Source of the DNA: PSLL01 sp964389705
Lineage (GTDB): Bacteria > Desulfobacterota_D > UBA1144 > Nemesobacterales > CSP1-2
Assembly: GCA_964389705.1 (NCBI GenBank)
Contig: CAYMEO010000057.1
Span: 1 to 17,897, forward strand
Length of the DNA stretch: 17,897 bases
Direction of reading: 5' to 3'
How positions within the stretch are numbered: position 1 is the stretch's first letter; the number at the start of each line of letters is the position of its first letter. Made by a program: the position numbers and the translations under genes. The notes under the pieces were generated by a model. It was not told the origin of the DNA and searched no databases. It saw only the letters and a program-made list of their open reading frames with translations. Positions 1 to 7,737 of this stretch are shown piece by piece.

Positions 1-163
1 GAATCTTCCATGTTGTCTTCCGCATCCAAATTAATAGTTTTTTCAATTCTGCCTATTTACAATCATTCATTAAGGATTAAAATTTTCCATAACAATAAGG
101 GGGATTCCGAAACCATTTAAAGGAAAATTTAGTTATAATCAGAAACTAGGTAGAGGTTTTTAA
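1..163. other. Upstream non-coding stretch
   Basis: No convincing gene lies here. A perfect TATAAT at 134-139 on the plus strand is placed to serve the gene at 164, but I see no good -35 hexamer at the right distance. On the minus strand an ATG at 25 opens a frame reading MRKTTWKI out of the window edge. It could be the start of a divergent gene, but eight codons with no ribosome binding site are too little to call. Confidence 0.4.
134..139 (+). promoter_or_regulatory. Candidate -10 box for the first exported protein gene
   Basis: The hexamer TATAAT matches the sigma-70 -10 consensus exactly and lies 24 bases before the ATG at 164, with GAGG at 153-156 as ribosome binding site between them. 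No TTGACA-like box is seen 16-18 bases upstream (that position reads AACCAT), so this rests on the -10 alone. Confidence 0.3.
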
Positions 164-556
164 ATGAGGAGAAATACAATAATTCTGATTCTTACGTTCA
201 CATGTTTTATCTATTTACAATTCACGGCCGTTGCCGATATGGATTACACTGATTATACGAAAATCCCAATTAAAGGACTTATATCAGACCCCAAGTACTA
301 CGACGGCAAGAAGGTAACAGTCGAAGGAGGGGTAAAGGAAGTACATTATACAACATCAAAGTCCGGCAATCCCTATACGCTCTTTAAATTATATGACAGC
401 GATCACAATGAGGTAGGGGTTTACTATAAAGGCCACCTTCAAATCTCCAGGGGTAATAAAGTGAGGGTTATGGGAAAATTCAGCAAGGAAAAACGGGCTA
501 CGTTTTTCTTGAAATTCAAGAACATAATAAAGGCAAATCAAGTTGAAAAGATATAG
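164..556 (+). CDS. Small exported protein, OB-fold-like (paralog 1)
   Basis: This encodes 130 residues. The N-terminus has two arginines followed by a hydrophobic stretch (about residues 5-23) and a small-residue region ending near AVA-D, which reads as a Sec signal peptide, so the product is probably periplasmic or surface-located. The mature part has the pattern SDPKYYDGKKVTVEG, then YTLFKLYDSD, then GNKVRVMGKF, a strand layout typical of small OB-fold (tRNA_anti-like) domains. Such folds bind nucleic acids, but many exported OB-fold proteins have no known ligand, so no function is assigned. GAGG at 153-156 lies 7 bases before the ATG. It is followed 70 bp later by a clear paralog, so the pair is probably one transcript made by local duplication. 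Confidence 0.75.
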   Translation: MRRNTIILILTFTCFIYLQFTAVADMDYTDYTKIPIKGLISDPKYYDGKKVTVEGGVKEVHYTTSKSGNPYTLFKLYDSDHNEVGVYYKGHLQISRGNKVRVMGKFSKEKRATFFLKFKNIIKANQVEKI

Positions 557-626
557 ACAGATAATTATGACGACAGCTCTAATTTCGTAAGTTGAAGTGG
601 TTCTGAAATCTGAATCGGGAGGAAAT

Positions 627-1007
627 ATGCCAATGAAAATCCTTACTCTCATAATTGCAGCACTTGGGAGCTGGCAATTTACAACCTCCGTTCTTGGCAA
701 TGATGAGCAGGCTTCGATTTCAATTAAATGGGTGGTATCAAACCCGGTTTACTATGATGGCAAAAAGATAACAGTCGAAGGAGAGGTAGAAAGGGTGCAC
801 TATACGACAAGCGACGGTGACTCCTACACGCTCTTTAGGTTATCAGATAGCGAGCATAATTTAATAGGTGTCTTCTCTGAAGGCCATCTTCCGATCTCTA
901 AAGGAAATAGAGTAAGGGTCACCGGAGAATTCAAAAAAGAGGAACGGGCCAATTTAATCCTTAAATTTAAAAATGTAATAGAGGCAGAGCGTGTCGAGAA
1001 GATATAA
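627..1007 (+). CDS. Small exported protein, OB-fold-like (paralog 2)
   Basis: The mature region aligns nearly gap-free with the preceding gene; by hand I count about 58 identities over about 90 positions. Shared blocks include YYDGKK, TVEG, VHYTTS, YTLF, GHL, VRV and the end VEKI. The N-terminus (MPMKILTLIIAALGSW) is a signal peptide. The frame is open from a GTG at 597, but GGGAGGA at 617-623 supports a start at the ATG at 627 or, with more usual spacing, the ATG at 633; I use 627. The signal peptides of the two paralogs are not similar, whereas the mature domains are, so selection has kept the domain. The function is unknown, and an OB-fold is inferred from the strand pattern only. Confidence 0.75.
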   Translation: MPMKILTLIIAALGSWQFTTSVLGNDEQASISIKWVVSNPVYYDGKKITVEGEVERVHYTTSDGDSYTLFRLSDSEHNLIGVFSEGHLPISKGNRVRVTGEFKKEERANLILKFKNVIEAERVEKI

Positions 1008-1169
1008 AGATAATTGCCTTTGTTGCATGTCCCTTCAAATTTTGAAAAACTTAAATTACAGTCAGATCGGAATATCTAACCCATCATAATAATACACAAA
1101 CTAACGGTGCATTAAGAATTAATTGTCATTGCAACCAAATCCCTTGCTAAACTGGTATAATTTTCCTTC
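1008..1169. other. Gap before mutS
   Basis: This is 162 bp of AT-rich sequence without a supportable gene. It holds a short near-perfect dyad at 1034-1046 (TTCAAA-T-TTTGAA) that is not followed by a clean T-run, and at its 3' end the mutS promoter. I see no clear terminator for the two upstream genes. Confidence 0.4.
1153..1161 (+). promoter_or_regulatory. Extended -10 promoter of mutS, leaderless arrangement
   Basis: TGGTATAAT is a perfect extended -10 element (TGnTATAAT). Only eight bases separate it from the ATG at 1170, so transcription should begin at or within a base or two of the start codon. The eight bases (TTTTCCTT plus C) contain no Shine-Dalgarno sequence. No convincing -35 box is seen, which an extended -10 promoter does not need. 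Confidence 0.55.
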
Positions 1170-3755
1170 ATGCCTGCTGATACACCCATGATAAAGCAGT
1201 ATCTAAAGATTAAAAAACAGTATCCAGATGCTATACTGTTTTTCCGGCTTGGGGATTTTTATGAGATGTTTTTTGAAGACGCCCAAGTGGCATCAAGGAT
1301 CCTCGGCATCACCCTTACATCAAGAAATAAGTCAGAAAAAGACCCCGTTCCACTCTGTGGGATTCCATATCACAGCGCCGAACCGTACATAGCAAAACTC
1401 ATCGAGCATGGACATAAGGTCGCAATCTGCGAGCAGATCGAAGACCCAAAATTTGCAAAGGGAATAGTGGAGAGAAGGGTTGTAAAGATCGTTACACCAG
1501 GGGTTGTTCTCGACTCTGAAAAGCTCGACTCCAAATCGAACAACTTCCTTGCGAGTATCTACCACAACGGAAAATCCTATGGGCTTGCATACGCCGATAT
1601 ATCAACCGGCGAGTTTAAGACCACCTCTTTCCCGACAATGGATGACCTTATAAATGAACTCTCACACCTAGAGCCAAAGGAGATCATTCTTCCCGAGGAG
1701 CTATATCAAAACGATGCGCTCTCTTCTTTTTTTTCAATGGGACCGAAGCCACTTATTACAAAACTCGATCCCTGGGCTTGGGATTCAGATAGAGCAAATG
1801 AGATTCTAAAAGAACACCTGAGCACACAAACGCTTGAGCCTTTTGGGCTTGAGGGCCACCCTGAATGCATTGTTGCCTGCGGAGCAACGGTTCATTATCT
1901 AAGGGAGACCCAAATAGACGATATGCCTGCCCTAAGGGATCCCCTTTATTATGAGGCGACTGATTATCTTTTAATTGATGAGTCTACAAAGAGAAACCTT
2001 GAACTAATTAGAACCATACGAGGTGAATCAAAAATTGGCTCTCTTCTTTGGGTTCTCGACGAGACCCTCACTGCAATGGGAGGCAGACTCATCAAACATT
2101 GGATTAATTACCCGCTTATTGATGTTGGAAGAATCAGAGAGAGATTAGATGCCGTTGAAGAACTAAAAGACGGACGAAACCTGGGTGAAATTAGGGGTGC
2201 ACTAAAGGATATAAGCGATATTGAAAGGCTAGTCGGAAGGATCTCAACCACATCCGCAAGACCAAGAGACCTAGGATCGCTCAGGGATTCATCTTACTCC
2301 ATCTCCAATATAAAACAGTCTCTTGCTGAATTTAAATCAAATCTACTTGTCAGAATCAGGGAGAAGATTGATGACTTATGCGATATAAGGGGATTTCTTG
2401 AGGCGGCACTAGTTGATGAGCCTCCAATTTCATCCCGTGATGGGGGTATAATTAAAGACGGATTCAACCGTGAGATTGATAGTCTCAGGCTTATAAAACG
2501 CGAGGGAAAGAAATGGATAGCCGAACTCGAATCGAAAGAAAAAAAGAGAACCGGAATCAATTCACTTAAGGTCGGGTACAATCAAATATTTGGCTATTAT
2601 ATTGAAGTTACAAAACCAAACCTCCCCCTGGTTCCACAGAGCTATATCAGGAAACAGACCCTTGCAAATGCCGAGAGGTTCATTACACCAGAACTTAAGG
2701 AGTATGAGGAAAAGATCCTCGGGGCCGAGGACAGAACCCTAGAACTCGAGAAAGAGCTTTTTGAAGAGATAAGAGAAAAGGTCGCAAAAGAGTCTGAAAG
2801 GATAAGACAAACGGCATCGCTTATAGCCGAGCTCGATGTCTTATGTTCTCTCGCCCATATTGCCAATAAATACAACTACGTCAAACCTCAAATTGACAAC
2901 TCAGGGGATATAGAGCTCTTTTCATGCCGACATCCGGTTGTAGAGAGGATGGATTTAGAAGAGAGATTTGTACCAAACGACATAAGGCTCGACCGCGGTG
3001 AAAACCAACTCCTCATAATTACAGGCCCCAATATGGCTGGAAAGTCAACCCTCATACGGCAGGTCGCGCTGATAGTCATTATGGCTCAGATAGGAAGCTT
3101 TATTCCCGCGGAAAGAGGGAGGATTGGAATTGTAGATAGGATTTTTACACGCGTTGGGGCATCTGACAACCTAAGCAGAGGTCAATCAACATTCATGGTA
3201 GAGATGGTAGAGACGGCCTACATACTGAGACACGCCACGTCCCAGAGTCTCGTTGTGTTGGATGAGGTGGGTCGCGGAACGAGCACATTTGACGGAATGA
3301 GTATTGCATGGGCAGTGGCTGAATTTTTGCATGACCTTGGATGCAAAACCCTATTTGCCACGCACTACCACGAGCTTGCCCAGATTGCAATATCAAAGCG
3401 AAGAGTAAAAAACTACAACGTGTTCGTAAAAGAGGATAGAGGAAAGGTCGTGTTTTTAAGAAAACTCATCCCAGGGGCGGCAAGTCACAGCTATGGGATT
3501 CAGGTGGCAAGGCTTGCAGGGGTTCCGGAAAGGATCCTCAAAACGGCACGTGAGGTTCTCCTAAGGCTTGAGAAGGCGCAGTCTAACCTTGGTAATTCAA
3601 TCCGTGGCGGTCAAATCGGTCTTTTCGAAAAGAAGGAAGAAAAAAGGGAAGATGAGATCTTAGAGGAAATTAGAAAACTCGATCCACTTTCCATGACCCC
3701 GCTTGAGGCACTCTCGAAGATTATAGAAATCAAGGGAAAACTGGAGAATGATTAA
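1170..3755 (+). CDS. mutS: DNA mismatch repair protein MutS
   Basis: This is the ATPase that recognises base mismatches and small loops and starts methyl-independent or methyl-directed mismatch repair with MutL. It encodes 861 residues, the usual MutS1 length. The mismatch-probing Phe-x-Glu motif is F30-Y31-E32 in GDFYEMFFED. The connector, lever and clamp regions follow, then the ABC-type ATPase with Walker A GPNMAGKST at 619-627, the signature region near SRGQSTFMVEM, Walker B LVVLDEVGRG (D698, E699) and the His-containing ATHYHEL switch. The C-terminal helical tail (LDPLSMTPLEALSKI) is the usual oligomerisation segment. The ATG at 1170 gives the canonical N-terminus; there is no ribosome binding site and a -10 box sits just upstream, suggesting a leaderless mRNA. 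The last codons overlap the next gene. Confidence 0.97.
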   Translation: MPADTPMIKQYLKIKKQYPDAILFFRLGDFYEMFFEDAQVASRILGITLTSRNKSEKDPVPLCGIPYHSAEPYIAKLIEHGHKVAICEQIEDPKFAKGIVERRVVKIVTPGVVLDSEKLDSKSNNFLASIYHNGKSYGLAYADISTGEFKTTSFPTMDDLINELSHLEPKEIILPEELYQNDALSSFFSMGPKPLITKLDPWAWDSDRANEILKEHLSTQTLEPFGLEGHPECIVACGATVHYLRETQIDDMPALRDPLYYEATDYLLIDESTKRNLELIRTIRGESKIGSLLWVLDETLTAMGGRLIKHWINYPLIDVGRIRERLDAVEELKDGRNLGEIRGALKDISDIERLVGRISTTSARPRDLGSLRDSSYSISNIKQSLAEFKSNLLVRIREKIDDLCDIRGFLEAALVDEPPISSRDGGIIKDGFNREIDSLRLIKREGKKWIAELESKEKKRTGINSLKVGYNQIFGYYIEVTKPNLPLVPQSYIRKQTLANAERFITPELKEYEEKILGAEDRTLELEKELFEEIREKVAKESERIRQTASLIAELDVLCSLAHIANKYNYVKPQIDNSGDIELFSCRHPVVERMDLEERFVPNDIRLDRGENQLLIITGPNMAGKSTLIRQVALIVIMAQIGSFIPAERGRIGIVDRIFTRVGASDNLSRGQSTFMVEMVETAYILRHATSQSLVVLDEVGRGTSTFDGMSIAWAVAEFLHDLGCKTLFATHYHELAQIAISKRRVKNYNVFVKEDRGKVVFLRKLIPGAASHSYGIQVARLAGVPERILKTAREVLLRLEKAQSNLGNSIRGGQIGLFEKKEEKREDEILEEIRKLDPLSMTPLEALSKIIEIKGKLEND

Positions 3756-4107
3756 CAAAAGGCTACTCGGACAAAGGGGTGAAGAGATTGCCTGCCGAGC
3801 CCTTGAAAAAGAGGGATACCGAATTATTGAGAAAAACTTCAGATGCAGACAGGGCGAAATTGATATAATCGCCGAGGAAAAGGGCGTGATCTGCTTCATT
3901 GAGGTCAAGTCTCGATTCTCGGAGAGTTTTGGTCTCCCCGAAGAAGCGGTGACCGGTTGGAAACAGAAGAGGCTTTGGACCGCAGCCGTCATTTATCTGG
4001 AAAAGAATAAGATTAAATCTCAAGACGCGCGGTTTGATATAGTCTCAGTTGACCTTAAAAGTGAAAAAGCCAGGATTTTAAAGAACGCCTTCGATGTAAA
4101 TTTCTGA
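3748..4107 (+). CDS. YraN / UPF0102 family endonuclease-like protein
   Basis: This encodes 119 residues of the YraN (UPF0102) family, a small protein with the Holliday-junction-resolvase/restriction-endonuclease-like fold. Conserved features visible are the N-terminal GxRGEExAxxxL block (E12), then the core CRQGEIDIIAEE (E37, D39) and FIEVKSR (E52, K54), which matches the E-D-ExK catalytic pattern of this nuclease superfamily. No activity has been firmly established for most members. Its ATG overlaps the end of mutS by 8 bp, with GGAG just inside the mutS coding end, so the two are probably translationally coupled and made from one mRNA. That pairing suggests, without proving, a role in DNA processing. 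Confidence 0.9.
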   Translation: MINKRLLGQRGEEIACRALEKEGYRIIEKNFRCRQGEIDIIAEEKGVICFIEVKSRFSESFGLPEEAVTGWKQKRLWTAAVIYLEKNKIKSQDARFDIVSVDLKSEKARILKNAFDVNF

Positions 4108-4182
4108 TCCCTCTTTCAGTTTATCTCAATCAATTTGAATTCAATCGTACAGCCATTAATATAAAAACAGAAGTGGGGATAT

Positions 4183-6129
4183 ATGCAAAATAAATGTTCT
4201 CTATCCGACCAGATCATAAAGACTATAGAATCAATATCAGAAGCCATACTAGGAATTGAATATGGTACATTTTCTGTAAAAGAGGCTGATATTGCCGGAT
4301 TTATAAACCAGTATCTCTCTGGTGACATAAAAAAACAAGCGCGGATTTTATTTTCCCTTTTCAGATATTCGCCGATTCTGTATATGAAACCTAAGACATT
4401 TCCATCCCTCACTATAGAAGAAAGGAGGAAAATACTTAGCGATTTTATGAAAAGTGTATTCCGTCCTAAGGTGCTGATATTTAAAGCCATAAAAACACTA
4501 TCTGTCATGGGATACTACAGAAATGAACAGACATGGAAAGACATCGGTTATGATGGTCCTACGATCAAGAGATTCCCTCCACACGAAGACTCAGTGTTAG
4601 AAAGGGGAGAAAATTTAAAAACCGCTGAAGATGTCTCTAGTGATATTAGGGAAAAGGCCGATGTTTGCATAATCGGCTCAGGCGCAGGCGGGGCGGTTAT
4701 GGCAAAGGAACTCAGCCAAAGGGGGCTTAGGGTAATACTCCTTGAGATGGGAAGATACAACACAATCAGGGACTTTAACCAAAGAGAAGACGATATGTAT
4801 CCCCTTCTTTTTCAGGGACAAGGAATCAGAGCAACGGATGATTTTTCTATAAACATCATTCATGGGAAAGGGGTCGGAGGATCAACGGTTCATAATACCG
4901 CGCTTTGTTATAGAGCACCTAAGGAGATTCTGGAACTCTGGAAGAGAGAATACAAGGTTGAAGGACTCACCGACAATGAACTAGAACCATTCTACAATGA
5001 AGTGGAAATCACACTCGGCGTCCATCCTATCAGAATTGATGAGGTAAACCGCAATAACGCTAAAGCCCTAGAAGGCGCAAAAAGACTAGGCTGGAGCGCT
5101 CTTCTTCCCAATCACAATCGCACTGGAGAATGCCCTGGATGTGGATTCTGTATACTCGGATGTAGTTATAACAAAAAGCAGAGCACACTTGTAGCCTATA
5201 TTCCCCTGGCTTATAAAAATGGAGCGAGGATTTTTGCAGATTGTATGGCAGAAAAGATTGATATTAAATATGGAAGAGCAACGGGGGTTCATGGAAGGTT
5301 CTATCGAAATGGAAAACCCGCACACTCGGTTTACATTGAAGCCGATTCTGTAGTTGTAAGCGGAGGAGCAATCAACACGCCTGAGCTTCTCCTTAGAAGC
5401 GGAATCCGAGGCAATGTAGGGCAAAACCTTCATCTCCATCCCTTTATGTTTGTAGGTGGAGTGTTTGAAGAGGAGATAGAAGGGTGGAAGGGAATACCAC
5501 AGAGCGTTATAGTGGACGAATTCTTAAAAGGAAATAAAGAAGGGCTTAAGGGCTATCTAATCATGCCCGGTTTTGCCCATCCGATGTTATTTGCCTCGCT
5601 TGCGCCGTCCCTTGGGGAAGAACACAGAAGGATTATGAAACTCTATCCGAATTTTGCTATTTTCGGGATTCTCCTCCACGACACCTCTTCTGGAAAAGTG
5701 GATATAAATAGAGACGGTAAACTAAAGATCCTATACAGACTCAACGAAGATGACAAAAAAGAACTCTTGCACGGAATGAAAAAGAGCACAGAGATTCTCT
5801 TCGAGAGCGGGGCTAAAGAGGTGATTCTTCCTTATATTGACGGGATTTTTCTCAAATCGAAACGAGACATAGAAACGGTTGATAAGCTCAAGATCATAAG
5901 GGGTAGGACCCATATCATTTCAGTTCATCCACAGAGCACATGTCCTATGGGAGAAGACAAGAGAAAATCAGTTGTAGATTCCTTTTGCAGATTTCATGGT
6001 ATAGAAAATCTCTATATATCCGATGCCAGCGTGTTTCCTACCTCTGTCGGGGTTCCCCCCCAGATTACAATCATGGCGCTTGCAACAAGAGCGGCTCAGA
6101 ATATTGCAAGTAGATTAGGAAGGATTTAG
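4183..6129 (+). CDS. GMC-family FAD-dependent oxidoreductase (long-chain alcohol oxidase type)
   Basis: This 648-residue flavoprotein should oxidise an alcohol or related substrate. An N-terminal helical region of about 155 residues (with FPSLTIEERRKIL and IGYDGP) resembles that of long-chain fatty-alcohol oxidases. It is followed by the FAD dinucleotide-binding motif CIIGSGAGGAV (glycines 165-170), the GMC block GKGVGGSTVHN (about 228-237), the second GMC signature VVSGGAINTPELLL (about 391-404) and the C-terminal catalytic region with H582 in HPQSTCPMG. Two features stand out: four cysteines spaced C-x2-C-x2-C-x3-C (C317, C320, C323, C327), and Pro625 where many GMC enzymes carry a catalytic Asn in GVNPQIT. 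No signal peptide is seen. GTGGGGA at 4173-4179 is the likely ribosome binding site. It stands alone between yraN and the LON-domain gene; the substrate is unknown. Confidence 0.9.
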   Translation: MQNKCSLSDQIIKTIESISEAILGIEYGTFSVKEADIAGFINQYLSGDIKKQARILFSLFRYSPILYMKPKTFPSLTIEERRKILSDFMKSVFRPKVLIFKAIKTLSVMGYYRNEQTWKDIGYDGPTIKRFPPHEDSVLERGENLKTAEDVSSDIREKADVCIIGSGAGGAVMAKELSQRGLRVILLEMGRYNTIRDFNQREDDMYPLLFQGQGIRATDDFSINIIHGKGVGGSTVHNTALCYRAPKEILELWKREYKVEGLTDNELEPFYNEVEITLGVHPIRIDEVNRNNAKALEGAKRLGWSALLPNHNRTGECPGCGFCILGCSYNKKQSTLVAYIPLAYKNGARIFADCMAEKIDIKYGRATGVHGRFYRNGKPAHSVYIEADSVVVSGGAINTPELLLRSGIRGNVGQNLHLHPFMFVGGVFEEEIEGWKGIPQSVIVDEFLKGNKEGLKGYLIMPGFAHPMLFASLAPSLGEEHRRIMKLYPNFAIFGILLHDTSSGKVDINRDGKLKILYRLNEDDKKELLHGMKKSTEILFESGAKEVILPYIDGIFLKSKRDIETVDKLKIIRGRTHIISVHPQSTCPMGEDKRKSVVDSFCRFHGIENLYISDASVFPTSVGVPPQITIMALATRAAQNIASRLGRI

Positions 6130-6184
6130 AAGGAAAAACTAATCCCCGGATCAAACACTATTAATTCAAAACTGTATAGGGTAA

Positions 6185-6190
6185 TATAAT
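6185..6190 (+). promoter_or_regulatory. -10 box of the LON-domain gene, leaderless arrangement
   Basis: A perfect TATAAT ends 7 bases before the ATG at 6198, so transcription should start at about the A of the start codon. The intervening AATTTAG has no Shine-Dalgarno sequence and no strong -35 box is visible. This mirrors the arrangement in front of mutS. Confidence 0.5.
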
Positions 6191-6197
6191 AATTTAG

Positions 6198-6899
6198 ATG
6201 AAAGGATTTACCATTGACCTAAAAGAGGTTACCAATCTTCAGAGCTTCTCCGGTGTTATTCCGCTTTTTCCACTGGCTACAGTTGTCTTTTTTCCAAATA
6301 CCCTTCTCCCGCTACACGTGTTTGAACCGAGATATAGGCAGATGGTAAGCGATATTATAAATGCAGAGCGCATAATAGGGATGGTATTGCTGAAGCCAGG
6401 TTGGGAGAAGGACTACCAGGGTAATCCTGAAATCTATAAAGTCGCTTGTATGGGAAGGATAGTAAGTGTAGAGACGCTTGAAGATGGGAGGTTCAATGTA
6501 GTCCTCTACGGGCTAAAAAGGGTCAGAATCCTTGAGATTGTAAAAGACAGTCCCTACAGGCTTGCCCGAGTCAAAATCCTAGAGGACATGCACGGAACAA
6601 ACGAAGAGGCCTACAGGGAGCGCATAATAGAGCTTGTCTCAAAGTGGAATGGGATGCTTGGAAAGGAGCATGAATCCCATAGGATTAATATTGACACGAG
6701 GCTCCCCCTTGAAAATCTGACCGACGCATTTGCTTCTTTAAACATCTCTAATGTCTTTGAAAAGCAGGAACTCCTTGAAGAGGTAAGTGTTCCCAAAAGG
6801 GCTGAGAAGGTTATCTCCCATCTAGAGACAAGGCTTCAGGTTATATCCGCGGTTGCCAAAAGAAGAAATCAGATTTTAGAAAAGCGCAATCTTAACTGA
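6198..6899 (+). CDS. LON substrate-binding-domain protein
   Basis: This encodes 233 residues containing a stand-alone LON N-terminal (LON substrate-binding) domain without the AAA+ or protease parts of Lon. The diagnostic opening is at residues 20-50, IPLFPLATVVFFPNTLLPL followed by HVFEPRYRQM, and then MGRIVSVETLEDGRFNVVL and GLKRVRI, all typical of the family. A predicted helical C-terminal part (about 150-233) follows. Stand-alone bacterial members are cytoplasmic and of uncertain role, with substrate or peptide binding usually assumed. The gene has no ribosome binding site but a -10 box 7 bases upstream. Its stop codon overlaps the stop of the convergent hydrolase gene by 8 bp. Confidence 0.9.
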   Translation: MKGFTIDLKEVTNLQSFSGVIPLFPLATVVFFPNTLLPLHVFEPRYRQMVSDIINAERIIGMVLLKPGWEKDYQGNPEIYKVACMGRIVSVETLEDGRFNVVLYGLKRVRILEIVKDSPYRLARVKILEDMHGTNEEAYRERIIELVSKWNGMLGKEHESHRINIDTRLPLENLTDAFASLNISNVFEKQELLEEVSVPKRAEKVISHLETRLQVISAVAKRRNQILEKRNLN

Positions 6900-7680
6900 G
6901 CAGAAAATCTAAGACCACCTTATCAACATCCTCTTGTCTCTCTCTCCAAAATCCGTGTCCAACCCCTTGAAATACCTTTAGCTCCGCGCCCGGAATTAAC
7001 TCGGCAAGCTCACGTGAGCGCTTAGGCGATGTACTGAGGTCGTTCTCCCCCAACATAACAAGCGTAGGAGCCTTAATCTGTCCTAATAAGTCCCTTGTAT
7101 TATGACCCTGACATGCAAAACTCTGTCTGATGTATCCGATAAGTGACTCATGGTCTTCGGGAATTGTCTCCAGGGTCTGTTTTATGGAATTTAGGTTTTT
7201 TTCTATATATTCTCTTGTGTATCCCCAGAATATTGCAGCAAGCCACACGGCTTTCATTCCGATTTTCGTCGCAATCTCTCTTCCCATCCCGAGGATCTCA
7301 TTCCCCACATTGTCCCGTGAGGCAGAGGTACAGCCTAAGACGAGCCTTTTTACCTTCTGTGGGTACTTTATGGCAAGCCACTGCCCTATCATCCCACCCA
7401 TTGATTTTCCGGCTACATGGGTAGATTCGATGCCGAGCATATCGAGGAGCATAGCCGCATCATCCGCCATAAGTTCGGTTGTGTATGGGATATCGGGTTT
7501 ATCTGATTTTCCCGCTCCACGATTATCGAAGACTACTACTTGAAAGTGTTCTGAATAAATGGGAATCTGCACAGCCCAGCTCTGAATCTGGCTTCCAAGT
7601 CCACCTATGAGAAGAAGAGGATAGCCCTCTCCATAGATTTCATAATAGATTCTGATCCCGTTTACTTTAGCGTAAGGCAT
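6892..7680 (-). CDS. Alpha/beta hydrolase
   Basis: This is an alpha/beta-hydrolase-fold enzyme of 262 residues. The oxyanion region is IGGLGSQIQSW, the nucleophile elbow is AGKSMGGMIG with Ser93, the acid is Asp214 in LGENDLST and the base is His242 in GVGHGFW, so the catalytic triad is intact. The family covers esterases, lipases, C-C bond hydrolases and carboxylesterase-like enzymes, and the substrate cannot be read from the sequence. The start is uncertain: MPYAKVNGIRIYYE is the usual opening, giving the ATG at 7680, but the frame continues to a GTG at 7710 with a weak AGGG upstream. It lies 57 bp (27 bp if the GTG is used) downstream of yqgF on the same strand and is probably co-transcribed. 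Its 3' end overlaps the end of the LON-domain gene on the other strand. Confidence 0.88.
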   Translation of the reverse strand: MPYAKVNGIRIYYEIYGEGYPLLLIGGLGSQIQSWAVQIPIYSEHFQVVVFDNRGAGKSDKPDIPYTTELMADDAAMLLDMLGIESTHVAGKSMGGMIGQWLAIKYPQKVKRLVLGCTSASRDNVGNEILGMGREIATKIGMKAVWLAAIFWGYTREYIEKNLNSIKQTLETIPEDHESLIGYIRQSFACQGHNTRDLLGQIKAPTLVMLGENDLSTSPKRSRELAELIPGAELKVFQGVGHGFWRERQEDVDKVVLDFLLS

Positions 7681-7737
7681 GATCAGTTTTGTAGAAGTAA
7701 TTAGCCTCACTAAAACGCCCTGCCACTGCCGGCATTT

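Noticed and set aside
1..25. Minus-strand ATG at 25 reading MRKTTWKI off the window edge
   Set aside because: Only eight codons are visible and there is no ribosome binding site; it cannot be distinguished from chance.
1034..1046. Possible terminator after the tandem exported genes
   Set aside because: The dyad is short and AT-only in its core, with a run of A rather than T after it.
3660..3992. Open frame on the minus strand opposite the mutS end and yraN
   Set aside because: It is antisense to two well-supported coding regions, has no ribosome binding site and encodes no recognisable protein.
4116..4508. Minus-strand open frame opposite the start of the GMC gene
   Set aside because: It lies over the conserved N-terminal domain of the GMC protein and shows no family features of its own.
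7130..7543. Long plus-strand open frames opposite the alpha/beta hydrolase
   Set aside because: They are shadows of the hydrolase coding strand; the hydrolase has an intact catalytic triad and family motifs.
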